Source: Bradyrhizobium sp. 200 (GTDB lineage Bacteria > Pseudomonadota > Alphaproteobacteria > Rhizobiales > Xanthobacteraceae). From it: 64,000 nucleotides of DNA. The stretch lies in contig NZ_CP064689.1 in NCBI RefSeq assembly GCF_023100945.1, positions 4,570,001 to 4,634,000 of the forward strand, in the 5' to 3' direction. Below, in pieces: positions 24,757 to 32,044 of the stretch. The position numbers and the translations under genes are program-made. The notes under the pieces were generated by a model. The model saw only the letters and a list, made by a program, of their open reading frames with translations. It was not told the origin of the DNA and did no database searches. Position 1 is the first letter of the stretch, and each line of letters begins with the position of its first letter.

Positions 24757-25628
24757 GTGTCCGCCCTTTCGCCGATCGTGAGCTTGACCCGCACCGGTTC
24801 GCCGCCGCGCCGAAGCTCGACGTCGACGACCGAGCCGACGCTGTCGGGCCCAAGTGCTCGTAACAATGAACGCACGCCGGAGAGCTTCTCGTCGTTCCAG
24901 CCGACGATAACGTCACCTTGCCGGATCCCGGCGGCAGCCGAGGGGCCCGACTTATCGACACTCATCACCATCGCGCCGATGCCATCGTCGAGCTTGACGG
25001 GCTGCAGCCCAACCCCGAGATAGCCCCGCGCGATCCGGCCATGGGTTTCAAGCCTTCCCGCGATCCGGCCGATCGTCGCGCTGGGAATGACAAGAACACG
25101 TCGCATCCCCTGGACAGCCATGCCAATCGCTTCGCCGGAGGCAGTCAGGGCGAGGCCCCCCTCGTGGCTGGCTCGCAGCCGCACGCCGAGCTCGATCCTG
25201 GCGTCGATCTCCCCACCGCGAAGGCTTCGCCAGCGGTCGCCAACCAGCGATACGGTACCCAGCGCCGCGGTGGGAACGCCGTGCTCGGCGGCGACCACGA
25301 CCGACAGCGAGCCGAGATCCGGAACGACAGGCGAGAGCGCGACAGGAGCAATATTCTTGTCCTCGAATCGCAGCAGCGCGATGTCGGTGGTGTGATCGCG
25401 TCCCGCGATGCTGGCCGGCCGCGTCGTTCCGTCGGCAAGCCTGACCGAGACGTCGCCCTCGTCGGCCAGCGCTTCGTCGGCCGTCACGATCAGGCCGGGT
25501 TTCCAGACGAAGCCCGAGGCCCGCAAGCGGTGCGAATGCACCGAGACGATCGCGGGCTTTGTTCGGGCGACGAGTTCGGCAAGGGCGGAGGAGAACGAGG
25601 AAAGGATGGCTGCGCTCGGATCGGTCAT
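24753..25628 (-). CDS. degenerate HtrA-like protein with PDZ domain (pseudo-protease)
   Basis: 291 residues from the ATG at 25628 (AGGAG). There is no signal peptide, unlike DegP/DegQ. The trypsin-like fold is recognisable (GFVWKPGLIVTA at 39-50, TDIALLRF at 81-88, GYLGVGLQPV opening the PDZ at 202), but the catalytic positions are changed: His of the VTNNHV motif is Glu52, the Asp is kept (Asp82), and the GNSGGP serine is Glu156 (SHEGG). So it is predicted to be inactive as a protease and to work as a cytosolic peptide-binding scaffold. It is coupled to the LuxR regulator by a 4-base overlap. Confidence 0.82.
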   Translation of the reverse strand: MTDPSAAILSSFSSALAELVARTKPAIVSVHSHRLRASGFVWKPGLIVTADEALADEGDVSVRLADGTTRPASIAGRDHTTDIALLRFEDKNIAPVALSPVVPDLGSLSVVVAAEHGVPTAALGTVSLVGDRWRSLRGGEIDARIELGVRLRASHEGGLALTASGEAIGMAVQGMRRVLVIPSATIGRIAGRLETHGRIARGYLGVGLQPVKLDDGIGAMVMSVDKSGPSAAAGIRQGDVIVGWNDEKLSGVRSLLRALGPDSVGSVVDVELRRGGEPVRVKLTIGERADT

Positions 25629-25740
25629 GACAGGAACTCCTGGATTGTTCGATCCAATCTGGGAGTTCTGACCGCGTTCGGGAACTAGCCTGATGGGGAG
25701 GCGCGATGGGTTTGACGTCGAGCGCATCGCCTGATGGACG

Positions 25741-26445
25741 CTACGCTGGCCGCATCATTTTCAGCGTGGCGGCCAGCCGCAGGCTGCGCTTGCCCGCCAG
25801 CGCAATGGCTTCGAGTTCAGCGCCCGCTTCGTTGCAGGTGCCAGAAAAACCAATGCCGACCTCGTGGCCACCGAACACCGGGTTTTCGCCCTTTGCCGGC
25901 GTGTGCTCCTGATTGAGGATTTCGCCCTTCCAGCGACCGTCAGCCGAAGAGTAGGAGCCAAGATAGTAGAAAAAAGCGTCGCCGCCGAGGATGCGGCCGT
26001 CCATCAGCAGCATGACGCCCGACAGGCCGGCTTTGACTCCGTCGAGCGCGCGAATCTGGATGGAATAGAGCCCGTTGATAATCCCGCCCTGCCCTACGGT
26101 GCCGACCGGCGGCAACGCCTCGTCGTCGAGCCGCGTCAGGTCGGCCCAGAACAGGGCGCCGGGCCGCGGCGCGGCACTGCCTTCGAAGCGAATCCTGTTG
26201 CCCCGCAGCCTGCCCCGCACGCTGATGGCGGCAACGTCCGTATCCATCAGCGGCTTGTAATGGGGATCGTCATTGTGACGCTGGGTAATGACCTCCCCGA
26301 TAATCTCCCCGTCGCTCTCCCGATAGGTTCCGAGATGGGCAAAGGCTGAATTGCCGCCCAGCAGCTTGCCATTGTGCATGCACATGATGCTGCGGCCGAA
26401 CGCGTCGTTCACGCCATACTCGACCTTGTAGAGCCCGTTGAGCAA
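25741..26445 (-). CDS. GrlR-like double-domain protein, copy 1
   Basis: 234 residues from a TTG at 26445. It contains two tandem copies of a lipocalin-like GrlR-type domain: residues 2-110 (LNGLYKVEY, GGNSAFAHLGTY) and 119-234 (INGLYSIQIRALDGVKAGLS, GRILGGDAFFYYLGSY, FSGTC). GrlR in enteropathogenic E. coli is an anti-activator that binds GrlA, but no type III secretion genes are present here, so the role is unknown. Paralogs lie at 28826 and 37642; the second domain is by far the better conserved. No signal peptide, so cytosolic. Confidence 0.75.
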   Translation of the reverse strand: MLNGLYKVEYGVNDAFGRSIMCMHNGKLLGGNSAFAHLGTYRESDGEIIGEVITQRHNDDPHYKPLMDTDVAAISVRGRLRGNRIRFEGSAAPRPGALFWADLTRLDDEALPPVGTVGQGGIINGLYSIQIRALDGVKAGLSGVMLLMDGRILGGDAFFYYLGSYSSADGRWKGEILNQEHTPAKGENPVFGGHEVGIGFSGTCNEAGAELEAIALAGKRSLRLAATLKMMRPA

Positions 26446-26529
26446 CGAAGATGTCCCGCACTATCGAATTGTCTCGCCGGGGGCATAGCACCGCCGAAGG
26501 GACGGAACCAGCCGCGTTTTAACGCAGGT

Positions 26530-26679
26530 TCAATGCCGCTTGAAGTACTGCACGGCACGCTCGTGCTTTTCCGCCGCCGCGCGGGATTTGAAGGTTCCGA
26601 GGTTACGGCGCCTACCTGTTTTCGGGTTGATTTTGCGGGAATACAGCCGGTATTCGCCCGATTGCAGTTTTCGGATCAT
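26530..26679 (-). CDS. 49-residue basic protein
   Basis: The ATG has its first base at 26679. The sequence is very basic: MIRKLQSGEYRLYSRKIN, then a PKTGRRRNLGTF turn and a helix SRAAAEKHERAVQYFKRH. The first half recalls the strand-turn-strand of AP2/integrase arm DNA-binding domains (GxYRLYSRK...TGRRRNLGTF), so DNA or RNA binding is possible. Similar short proteins are widespread in Rhizobiales to my recollection. It lies between GrlR-like copy 1 and a divergent transporter gene. Confidence 0.65.
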   Translation of the reverse strand: MIRKLQSGEYRLYSRKINPKTGRRRNLGTFKSRAAAEKHERAVQYFKRH

Positions 26680-26816
26680 GGAATGCACCACTTAATGACG
26701 AGCCCCTTCGCAATAATCGGGCCGCAGGCCCTCTTGTTCCGGTCCGGCTATTCGCGTTGTCTCTGCCCCCTGCAATGCCGGATCGCTCTGCCGGCACGGA
26801 ATGAACGGGGCCCCCG

Positions 26817-27260
26817 ATGCAACATTTCTTCCTCTACCTCCTCGCGCTCGGCGGCGGGATCAGCGTAACCACCCAGCAAGTGCTCAATGGCAACCTGCGC
26901 ACCGCTTTGGGATCACCGGCGTGGGCGGGGCTGGTCAGCTATGCCGGCGGCCTCATCACTATGATCGCCGCGGTCATCGCGCTTCGCGAACGGGTGCCGT
27001 CGTGGAAGACTGTCGTCGATGTGCCGTGGTACGCGTGGTCCGGCGGCGTGTTCGGCGGCGCCTTTATCCTGCTGGCGATCCTGTTGTTGCCCTCGCTCGG
27101 CGCGGCCACGTTGTTCGCGCTTGTCATCGCCGGGCAGGTGCTCGCCGCCATCACGCTCGATCATTTCGGCGCGTTCGGCTTGACGCCGCATCCGATCGGC
27201 GCCGCGCGGCTGGCGGGCGCCGCGCTGCTGATCGCAGGCGTCGTCCTGATCAGGGACTGA
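26817..27260 (+). CDS. DMT-type membrane protein (YdcZ/DUF606-like)
   Basis: 147 residues with about five hydrophobic segments. It starts at ATG 26817 with YLLALGGGISVTTQQVLNGN, a signature of the YdcZ family, and carries GSPAWAGLVSYAGG, WYAWSGGVFGGAFIL and AARLAGAALLIAGVVLI. Family members are half-size drug/metabolite transporters that probably dimerise in the inner membrane; substrate unknown. Convergent with the Sel1-repeat gene, 12 bases apart. Confidence 0.8.
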   Translation: MQHFFLYLLALGGGISVTTQQVLNGNLRTALGSPAWAGLVSYAGGLITMIAAVIALRERVPSWKTVVDVPWYAWSGGVFGGAFILLAILLLPSLGAATLFALVIAGQVLAAITLDHFGAFGLTPHPIGAARLAGAALLIAGVVLIRD

Positions 27261-27272
27261 TCGTCGGCCGTC

Positions 27273-28100
27273 TCAGAAGCACAGATTCGTCACCACGTTG
27301 CCGCGCTTGTCCTTGATCGTGTAGGGACAGCGCAGCCGCTCGAGCGCCTTCTTCGCGTCCTCATCGCCAAGTGCGGCGGCACGCTGATAGTAGGCTTTGG
27401 CGGCCTCGGAATCCTTTGGTCCGCCGCGTCCCTCCTGCGCGAACGCGCCCATCCGCTCCAGCGCGCCGGGATGATTTTGCGCCGCCGCCTTCTCGAACAG
27501 TGCACGGGCCGCAGTGTCGTCCCTGGCCCCGCCATTGCCATCGGCCAGCATCATGCCGAGTTGATACTGCGCCTCGGCATTGGTCTCGGCGGCCTTCGAC
27601 AGCAGTTCGCGCGCACGCGCCGGATCGGATGACGCACCACCGCCGCCGAGCGCAGCGAGATTGCTGATACCGCGCGGATTGCCGGCCTGGGCCGCGCGCT
27701 CGAACAGTTTGCGCGCCTGCGCCTCGTCGCGAGCGACGCCCGCGCCTGTTCCGTAGAGCACGCCGAGTTCGACCATGGCCGAGGTCGAGCCCTTGTCGGC
27801 CGCCTTGCGCCATGCCGCCATCGCTTCCGCCGTCTGCCGGTTGGCAGCGTAGGCGCGCCCGAGCTGGTACATTGCCCGGCGCGACGAATTCGCGGCGTTC
27901 TTGCAGAACTTGATGGCAGTGGCGATGTCAGAGGCCGCGATATCTGCCACGCCCTTTGCGTCGGCCGGCTTGTCGGGGTCGGCGGGATCGGCGGCGACGC
28001 GGTCGCACAGCACGAGATCGGCCGACTGCGTATGGGCCGGACCCTGCGCCAGGGCCACAGCCACGACAACGATCAGCAGGCCTTGGAGCGCCCTCTTCAT
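27273..28100 (-). CDS. exported Sel1/TPR-repeat protein
   Basis: 275 residues from the ATG at 28100, with a signal peptide ending near AHTQS. About five Sel1-like repeats cover 75-260 (MYQLGRAYAANRQTAEAMAA, AMVELGVLYGTGAGVARDEA, AQYQLGMMLADGNGGARDDT, ALERMGAFAQEGRGGPKDSE). Cysteines near both ends (LCDRV, the C-terminal RCPYT and LCF) may pair. Sel1 proteins are scaffolds. Third gene of a likely operon after GrlR-like copy 2 and the ModA-like gene. Confidence 0.85.
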   Translation of the reverse strand: MKRALQGLLIVVVAVALAQGPAHTQSADLVLCDRVAADPADPDKPADAKGVADIAASDIATAIKFCKNAANSSRRAMYQLGRAYAANRQTAEAMAAWRKAADKGSTSAMVELGVLYGTGAGVARDEAQARKLFERAAQAGNPRGISNLAALGGGGASSDPARARELLSKAAETNAEAQYQLGMMLADGNGGARDDTAARALFEKAAAQNHPGALERMGAFAQEGRGGPKDSEAAKAYYQRAAALGDEDAKKALERLRCPYTIKDKRGNVVTNLCF

Positions 28101-28132
28101 GAGGCAGAGGTTGCGTCGAGGTGACTTGAAAT

Positions 28133-28819
28133 TCAAGGCTCCAGTCCGCTCTCGCGCAATGCCGGCGCGGCCTCGGGCGACGCGAGAAATCGCAACAGCC
28201 GATCCGCTTCGGCCGGCTTGTTCGTCGTCGCTATTCGTCCCGCGGAAAACACCGCGGGCGTTTGCAACGCGTATGGAATGGGCCCAACTACCTCGATGCC
28301 GCCGATCTGCTTCAACTCGCTGATCTGCTGGACCGCAAGATCGGCTTCGCCGCTGACGAGCCGCTCGGCGGTAAAACCCTGCGGGATGATGACTGCCCTC
28401 GCATTGATTTCAGCGGCAATGCCGAGCCGCTCGATCAGCTTTGCGAACAGAATGCCGCTGGCGCCGAGACGCGAATAGGCCACCGAACGCGCGCCGAGCA
28501 ACGCCGTGCGCAGCGCAGCCTCGGTCGCGATATCGGGATGGGCCGCTCCCGCCTTCACCGCGATGCCGACCCAGGAGCGCGCGAGGTCCACGCAATTCTC
28601 AGTGACCACCCGTCCCTCCTGCGCGATCTCGTCCAACCCCTCGCGGGTCAGGATCACAACGTCAGCGGCCTCGCCCGCACGCAACCGCGCCAGCAGCGCC
28701 AGGGTCGGAGCGAAATCGGCATCGATGCGCGCGCCTCGGGCCGCCTCGAAATGTCCGGCCAGGCTATGGACCGCCCCCTTCAACGCCAGCGTCGAGAGCA
28801 CGCGCACGGTATCGCTCAT
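28133..28819 (-). CDS. ModA-like substrate-binding protein without signal peptide
   Basis: 228 residues in the type 2 periplasmic-binding fold of molybdate-binding ModA: LSTLALKGAVHSLAGHFEAA, ADVVILTREGLDEIAQEG, SRLGASGILFAKLIERLGIA, SGEADLAVQQISELK. The N-terminus (MSDTVRVLSTLAL) begins directly with the first strand, so no export signal is present and no ModB/ModC genes follow. It may be a cytosolic ligand sensor. Its start is 6 bases after the stop of GrlR-like copy 2. Ligand unknown. Confidence 0.82.
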   Translation of the reverse strand: MSDTVRVLSTLALKGAVHSLAGHFEAARGARIDADFAPTLALLARLRAGEAADVVILTREGLDEIAQEGRVVTENCVDLARSWVGIAVKAGAAHPDIATEAALRTALLGARSVAYSRLGASGILFAKLIERLGIAAEINARAVIIPQGFTAERLVSGEADLAVQQISELKQIGGIEVVGPIPYALQTPAVFSAGRIATTNKPAEADRLLRFLASPEAAPALRESGLEP

Positions 28820-28825
28820 CGCCCG

Positions 28826-29530
28826 CTACACCCGGTGCATCAGCTTGAGCACCGCGGTCATGCGAAGACTGCGCTTGCCGGCGAGCGCGGTCGCCTCCAG
28901 CAGCGCGCCCTCCTCGTCGCAGGTGCCGGAAAAGCCGATGCCGACTTCATGGCCGCCGAAGATCGGGTTCTCGCCCATGGCCGGCGTGTGCTCCTGATTG
29001 AGGATCTGGCCTTTCCAGCGGCCATTTTCCGACGTGTAGGTGCCGACATAGTAGAACGATGCGTCGCCGCCGAGGATGCGCCCTCCATTGAGCAGCATCA
29101 CGCCGGTCAGGCCGCCTTCGACGCCGTCGAGCAGGCGAACGTGGATGGAATAGAGGCCATTGACGATGCCTCCCTCGCCGACGCCGCCGGCGATCGGTAC
29201 GGCGTCCTGCTCGATCGGCGTCATCACCGAGTGGAACGCCACGCCAGGCAGTTCCTTCAAGCCCCCTTCAAAACGGTAGAGGTTTCCGTCAGCCCTGCCC
29301 TTCGCCAGCAGGGTGGCATCGTCGGTGCCGGCCATCGCGCGATAATTCGGGTCCGGGTTATGGCGGACGGTCTGGATCATGATGTCGATGCCGTCGTCCC
29401 GTTTTTGGTACGTGCCGATATGGGCGAAGGCCGAATTGCCGCCCAGCATCCTGCCGTCGCGCGCATACATCACGCTGCGGCCGACCGCAGCGCCAAGCTG
29501 AAACCTGACTTTGTAGAATCCCTCAAACAA
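28826..29530 (-). CDS. GrlR-like double-domain protein, copy 2
   Basis: 234 residues from a TTG at 29530 (GGGGA about 8 bases upstream). It has the same two-domain layout as the copy at 25741: FEGFYKVRF with MLGGNSAFAHIGTY, then VNGLYSIHVRLLDGVEGGLT with GRILGGDASFYYVGTY, and a shared end (NQEHTPAxGENPxFGGHEVG, FSGTC, AGKRSLRM). The N-terminal domains of copies 1 and 2 share AFGRS/AVGRS and the GGNSAFAH block. First gene of a likely operon with the ModA-like and Sel1 genes. Confidence 0.75.
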   Translation of the reverse strand: MFEGFYKVRFQLGAAVGRSVMYARDGRMLGGNSAFAHIGTYQKRDDGIDIMIQTVRHNPDPNYRAMAGTDDATLLAKGRADGNLYRFEGGLKELPGVAFHSVMTPIEQDAVPIAGGVGEGGIVNGLYSIHVRLLDGVEGGLTGVMLLNGGRILGGDASFYYVGTYTSENGRWKGQILNQEHTPAMGENPIFGGHEVGIGFSGTCDEEGALLEATALAGKRSLRMTAVLKLMHRV

Positions 29531-29648
29531 TGCCGCGTCCCCGGCAAGCCCATAGCCGCTGTCTAGCGCGCTTCACAACGCAGGGAAACGGTCTTGACCC
29601 GGCGTATTTGAAGCAAACCCATCAAGACGCCGTGTCATCAAAATGCAA

Positions 29649-29682
29649 TGATCCGCCAAGGCGGTTTCGCCCTGGCGGATCA
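29649..29682. terminator. terminator of glnII
   Basis: TGATCCGCCA pairs with TGGCGGATCA, with an inner GGCG-GTTT-CGCC stem. On the minus strand it is followed by TTGCATTTTG. It sits about 45 bases after the glnII stop. Confidence 0.75.
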
Positions 29683-29724
29683 GCTTTTCAACCCCAGGCC
29701 TCCCGGGGGTGATATCGTAGGTCC

Positions 29725-30762
29725 TTAGGCCGCGGCCGCCTTGGCGCCGGTCGGGACTTCCGCGATGGTCTTCAGGATCTGGGACGCGATCTGGTATGGG
29801 TCGCCCTGCGAGTTCGGGCGGCGGTCTTCCAGATAGCCCTTGTATCCGTTGTTGACGAAGGAGTGCGGGACGCGGATCGACGCGCCACGATCGGCAATGC
29901 CGTAGCTGAACTTGTTCCAGGGCGCGGTCTCGTGCTTGCCGGTCAGGCGCTTGTCGTTGTCCGGCCCGTAGACGGCAATGTGGTCCATCAGATTCTTGTC
30001 AAATGCCGCCATCAGCTTCTCGAAGTACTCCTTGCCGCCGACTTCGCGCATGAACTTGGTCGAGAAGTTGGCGTGCATGCCGGAGCCGTTCCAGTCGGTG
30101 TCGCCGAGCGGCTTGCAGTGGAATTCGATATCGATGCCGTAGCTCTCGGTGAGGCGCAGCATCAGGTAGCGGGCCATCCACATTTCGTCAGCGGCCTTCT
30201 TGGAGCCCTTGCCGAAGATCTGGAATTCCCACTGGCCCTTCGCCACTTCGGCGTTGATGCCTTCGTGGTTGATGCCGGCAGCGAGGCAGAGATTGAGGTG
30301 CTCTTCCACGATCTTGCGGGCGACGTCGCCGACGTTCTTGTAGCCCACGCCGGTGTAGTACGGGCCCTGCGGAGCCGGATAACCGTCCGTAGGGAAGCCG
30401 AGCGGACGGCCGTCCTTGTAGAAGAAATATTCCTGCTCGAAGCCGAACCAGGCGCCTTCATCGTCAAGGATGGTCGCGCGCTTGTTCGAGGGGTGCGGGG
30501 TCTTGCCATCGGGCATCATGACTTCGCACATCACCAGCGCGCCGTTTTCCCGCGCGGCATCCGGATAGACGGCGACCGGCTTCAGCACGCAGTCGGAGCT
30601 GTGGCCTTCGGCCTGCATGGTGGACGAACCGTCGAAGCCCCAGAGCGGAAGCTGTTCCAGCGTCGGGAACTTATCGAATTCCTTGATCTGCGTTTTGCCG
30701 CGCAAACTCGGCGTCGGCGTATAGCCGTCGAGCCAAATATACTCGAGCTTGTACTTGGTCAT
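29725..30762 (-). CDS. glnII: glutamine synthetase II (eukaryote-type)
   Basis: 345 residues, the usual length of GSII. From the ATG at 30762: TKYKLEYIWLDGY, GFDGSSTMQAEG, PYYTGVGYKNVG, AKGQWEFQIFGKG, WNGSGMHANFSTK, NDKRLTGKHET, and NKFSYGIADRGASIRVPHSF. It makes glutamine from glutamate, ammonia and ATP. Rhizobia carry this second enzyme besides GlnA; it is nitrogen-regulated through NtrC. A sigma-54 promoter at 30885-30900 lies 123-138 bases upstream, and a GstI-like gene is divergently placed. The frame continues upstream of the ATG without family similarity. Confidence 0.97.
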   Translation of the reverse strand: MTKYKLEYIWLDGYTPTPSLRGKTQIKEFDKFPTLEQLPLWGFDGSSTMQAEGHSSDCVLKPVAVYPDAARENGALVMCEVMMPDGKTPHPSNKRATILDDEGAWFGFEQEYFFYKDGRPLGFPTDGYPAPQGPYYTGVGYKNVGDVARKIVEEHLNLCLAAGINHEGINAEVAKGQWEFQIFGKGSKKAADEMWMARYLMLRLTESYGIDIEFHCKPLGDTDWNGSGMHANFSTKFMREVGGKEYFEKLMAAFDKNLMDHIAVYGPDNDKRLTGKHETAPWNKFSYGIADRGASIRVPHSFVNNGYKGYLEDRRPNSQGDPYQIASQILKTIAEVPTGAKAAAA

Positions 30763-30884
30763 TGAGCCTCTCTTGAGTTGATGCTGATGCGGGAAACCGA
30801 AGCCTTGAAATCTGGATTTTGACGCCCAGCCCCCTGGAGGTCTCCGCATACGTGTACCCGGCCACGTCAGGCCACTTCTTACTA

Positions 30885-30900
30885 AGCATTTAACGTGCCA
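30885..30900 (-). promoter_or_regulatory. sigma-54 promoter of glnII
   Basis: On the minus strand the bases read TGGCACGTTAAATGCT, against the consensus TGGCACG-N4-TTGCT. The GG (30899-30898) and GC (30887-30886) are exactly 10 bases apart, as required. Transcription would begin around 30873-30876. This matches the known RpoN/NtrC control of rhizobial glnII. Confidence 0.88.
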
Positions 30901-31204
30901 ATCGCTGCACTGCGGCAAGACCTGTCCACAGGCTGCCGGACACGCCAACTCAAATAAAAGCTGCGACATAGGAGCGCGGCAGGCCTGCAAAACAAGCGGC
31001 TGAACGGCAGGTTCGAAGTCCGAAATCAGCCCATTTCTCCGGCACTTCCGCTTCCGGGCCATTCCGCGATTAAAGCTGCGGCACGCCTTTGCGGCACCCG
31101 CCCGGCACGCCAGCCTCCCCGGGCAACCTTCCGGTCGGCTCACGCGTTGGCCATTCGTTCGTTGCCTTGCAGGAAGCAGCGCCAAAAATGCCCACGAATT
31201 AGAC

Positions 31205-31225
31205 ACCAAGTGGCGCGCACTTGGT
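31205..31225. promoter_or_regulatory. perfect inverted repeat, possible operator
   Basis: ACCAAGTG, spacer GCGCG, CACTTGGT: two perfect 8-base arms, 107 bases before the gstI-like start. It may bind a dimeric regulator. It does not match the NtrC dyad, so the binding protein is unknown. Confidence 0.5.
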
Positions 31226-31331
31226 CAACTTGCATCGGCCGAGAGCACCAACGATATCCCGTTATGTAACGACTAGAGAACGAGTCGGGCGCACCATGGA
31301 GGCTAGCGCTTCGACGGAAGGAGAAACTGAC

Positions 31332-31529
31332 ATGATGAATACGGGTTTGAGTGAGGGGTCTGCCAAGATCTACCAATTCCCAACCGGGGGCCGCGCGGCT
31401 CTCGGCGGACGTCGCTATGGCGAGACCAAGACGGCCGAGATTGCCCAGCCGGTCAACCTCGCGGACTGCAGCGGTAGCTGGTACCACGCCGCGGCCATTC
31501 AGGACGCCAACAACGAGCGTGACCACTGA
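31332..31529 (+). CDS. gstI: GstI-like DUF2735 protein (possible glutamine synthetase inhibitor)
   Basis: 65 residues from ATG 31332 (AAGGAG 8 bases upstream). The family pattern is GSAKIYQFPTGGRAALGGRR near the N-terminus and CSGSWYHAAAIQDA at the C-terminus. DUF2735 members include GstI of Rhizobium leguminosarum, a small protein divergently encoded upstream of glnII that lowers GSII synthesis after transcription. The same divergent position relative to glnII here strongly supports the assignment, although inhibition itself is inferred. A strong terminator follows at 31586. Confidence 0.82.
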   Translation: MMNTGLSEGSAKIYQFPTGGRAALGGRRYGETKTAEIAQPVNLADCSGSWYHAAAIQDANNERDH

Positions 31530-31585
31530 TGCCCGGGAGGTGTTTGGCAGGGACGCGCCCAACAAACGAGGCGCGATCGGTGAAC

Positions 31586-31623
31586 TAAAAAAGGGTCGAA
31601 ACAACGCCGTTTCGGCCCTTTTT
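31586..31623. terminator. bidirectional terminator between gstI and mliC
   Basis: AAAAAGGGTCGAAAC and GTTTCGGCCCTTTTT pair around AACGCC, with A- and T-tracts on both sides, so it can stop both converging transcripts. Its last base reaches the mliC stop codon. Confidence 0.85.
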
Positions 31624-31940
31624 CATGTCTGCTCGCACGTGGTGACCGGCCGCCTGGCGTGCTTGAGCGTCGTGACCCCGGCCCTGGTGATCCTCAGGGT
31701 CACGCCCTTCGCCTGATAACGCGATCCCGACAGCGCCACCCGCTTGGGCAGCGTCAGCGCCTTGCCGTCGAGCTGCAGGTGGGCGCGCTTGTCGTACTGG
31801 AAAAACCCGACGATGAATTGCGCGCCGTCGGCGCAGCGATAATTCCGGAAAGTCGACTGCGCGAGCGCGGCCGACGGTGCGGTTGCAATCGCCGCGGCGC
31901 ATAGCCCAGCACCAAAAATCGTATTCCAGCGACAATTCAT
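31623..31940 (-). CDS. mliC: MliC family lysozyme inhibitor
   Basis: 105 residues from ATG 31940. The signal peptide ends at ALAQ. The mature part follows the MliC/PliC pattern: FRNYRCADGAQFIVGFF, HLQLDGKALTLPKRVALSGS, RYQAKGVTLRITRAG, with two cysteines (Cys36, Cys102) that can pair. No lipobox, so it is predicted to be soluble in the periplasm. Such proteins block c-type lysozyme. A truncated copy of its upstream region and first 11 codons lies at 34312-34440. Confidence 0.82.
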   Translation of the reverse strand: MNCRWNTIFGAGLCAAAIATAPSAALAQSTFRNYRCADGAQFIVGFFQYDKRAHLQLDGKALTLPKRVALSGSRYQAKGVTLRITRAGVTTLKHARRPVTTCEQT

Positions 31941-32044
31941 GTTTCGCCCTCTGCAGGGCTCAGTATAGACGAGACGGGAGCGGACGACATGCCCTTCCGT
32001 CGTTTGCCCGCAAGCCACGAGATCATCAGGTGCAAGTGACGGAC

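Larger units (their letters stand above)
30763..31331. promoter_or_regulatory. divergent glnII/gstI control region, 569 bases
   Basis: No gene is seen here. It holds the sigma-54 promoter for glnII (30885-30900), an untranslated leader of about 110 bases for glnII, and a 21-base palindrome at 31205-31225 nearer the gstI side. I looked for NtrC-type GCAC...GTGC dyads and found none convincing by eye. Confidence 0.7.

Noticed and set aside
31072..31095. sigma-54-like GGCAC...TTGC on the plus strand before the gstI-like gene
   Set aside because: The GG and GC elements are 9 bases apart rather than 10, and the position is 240 bases from the start codon.
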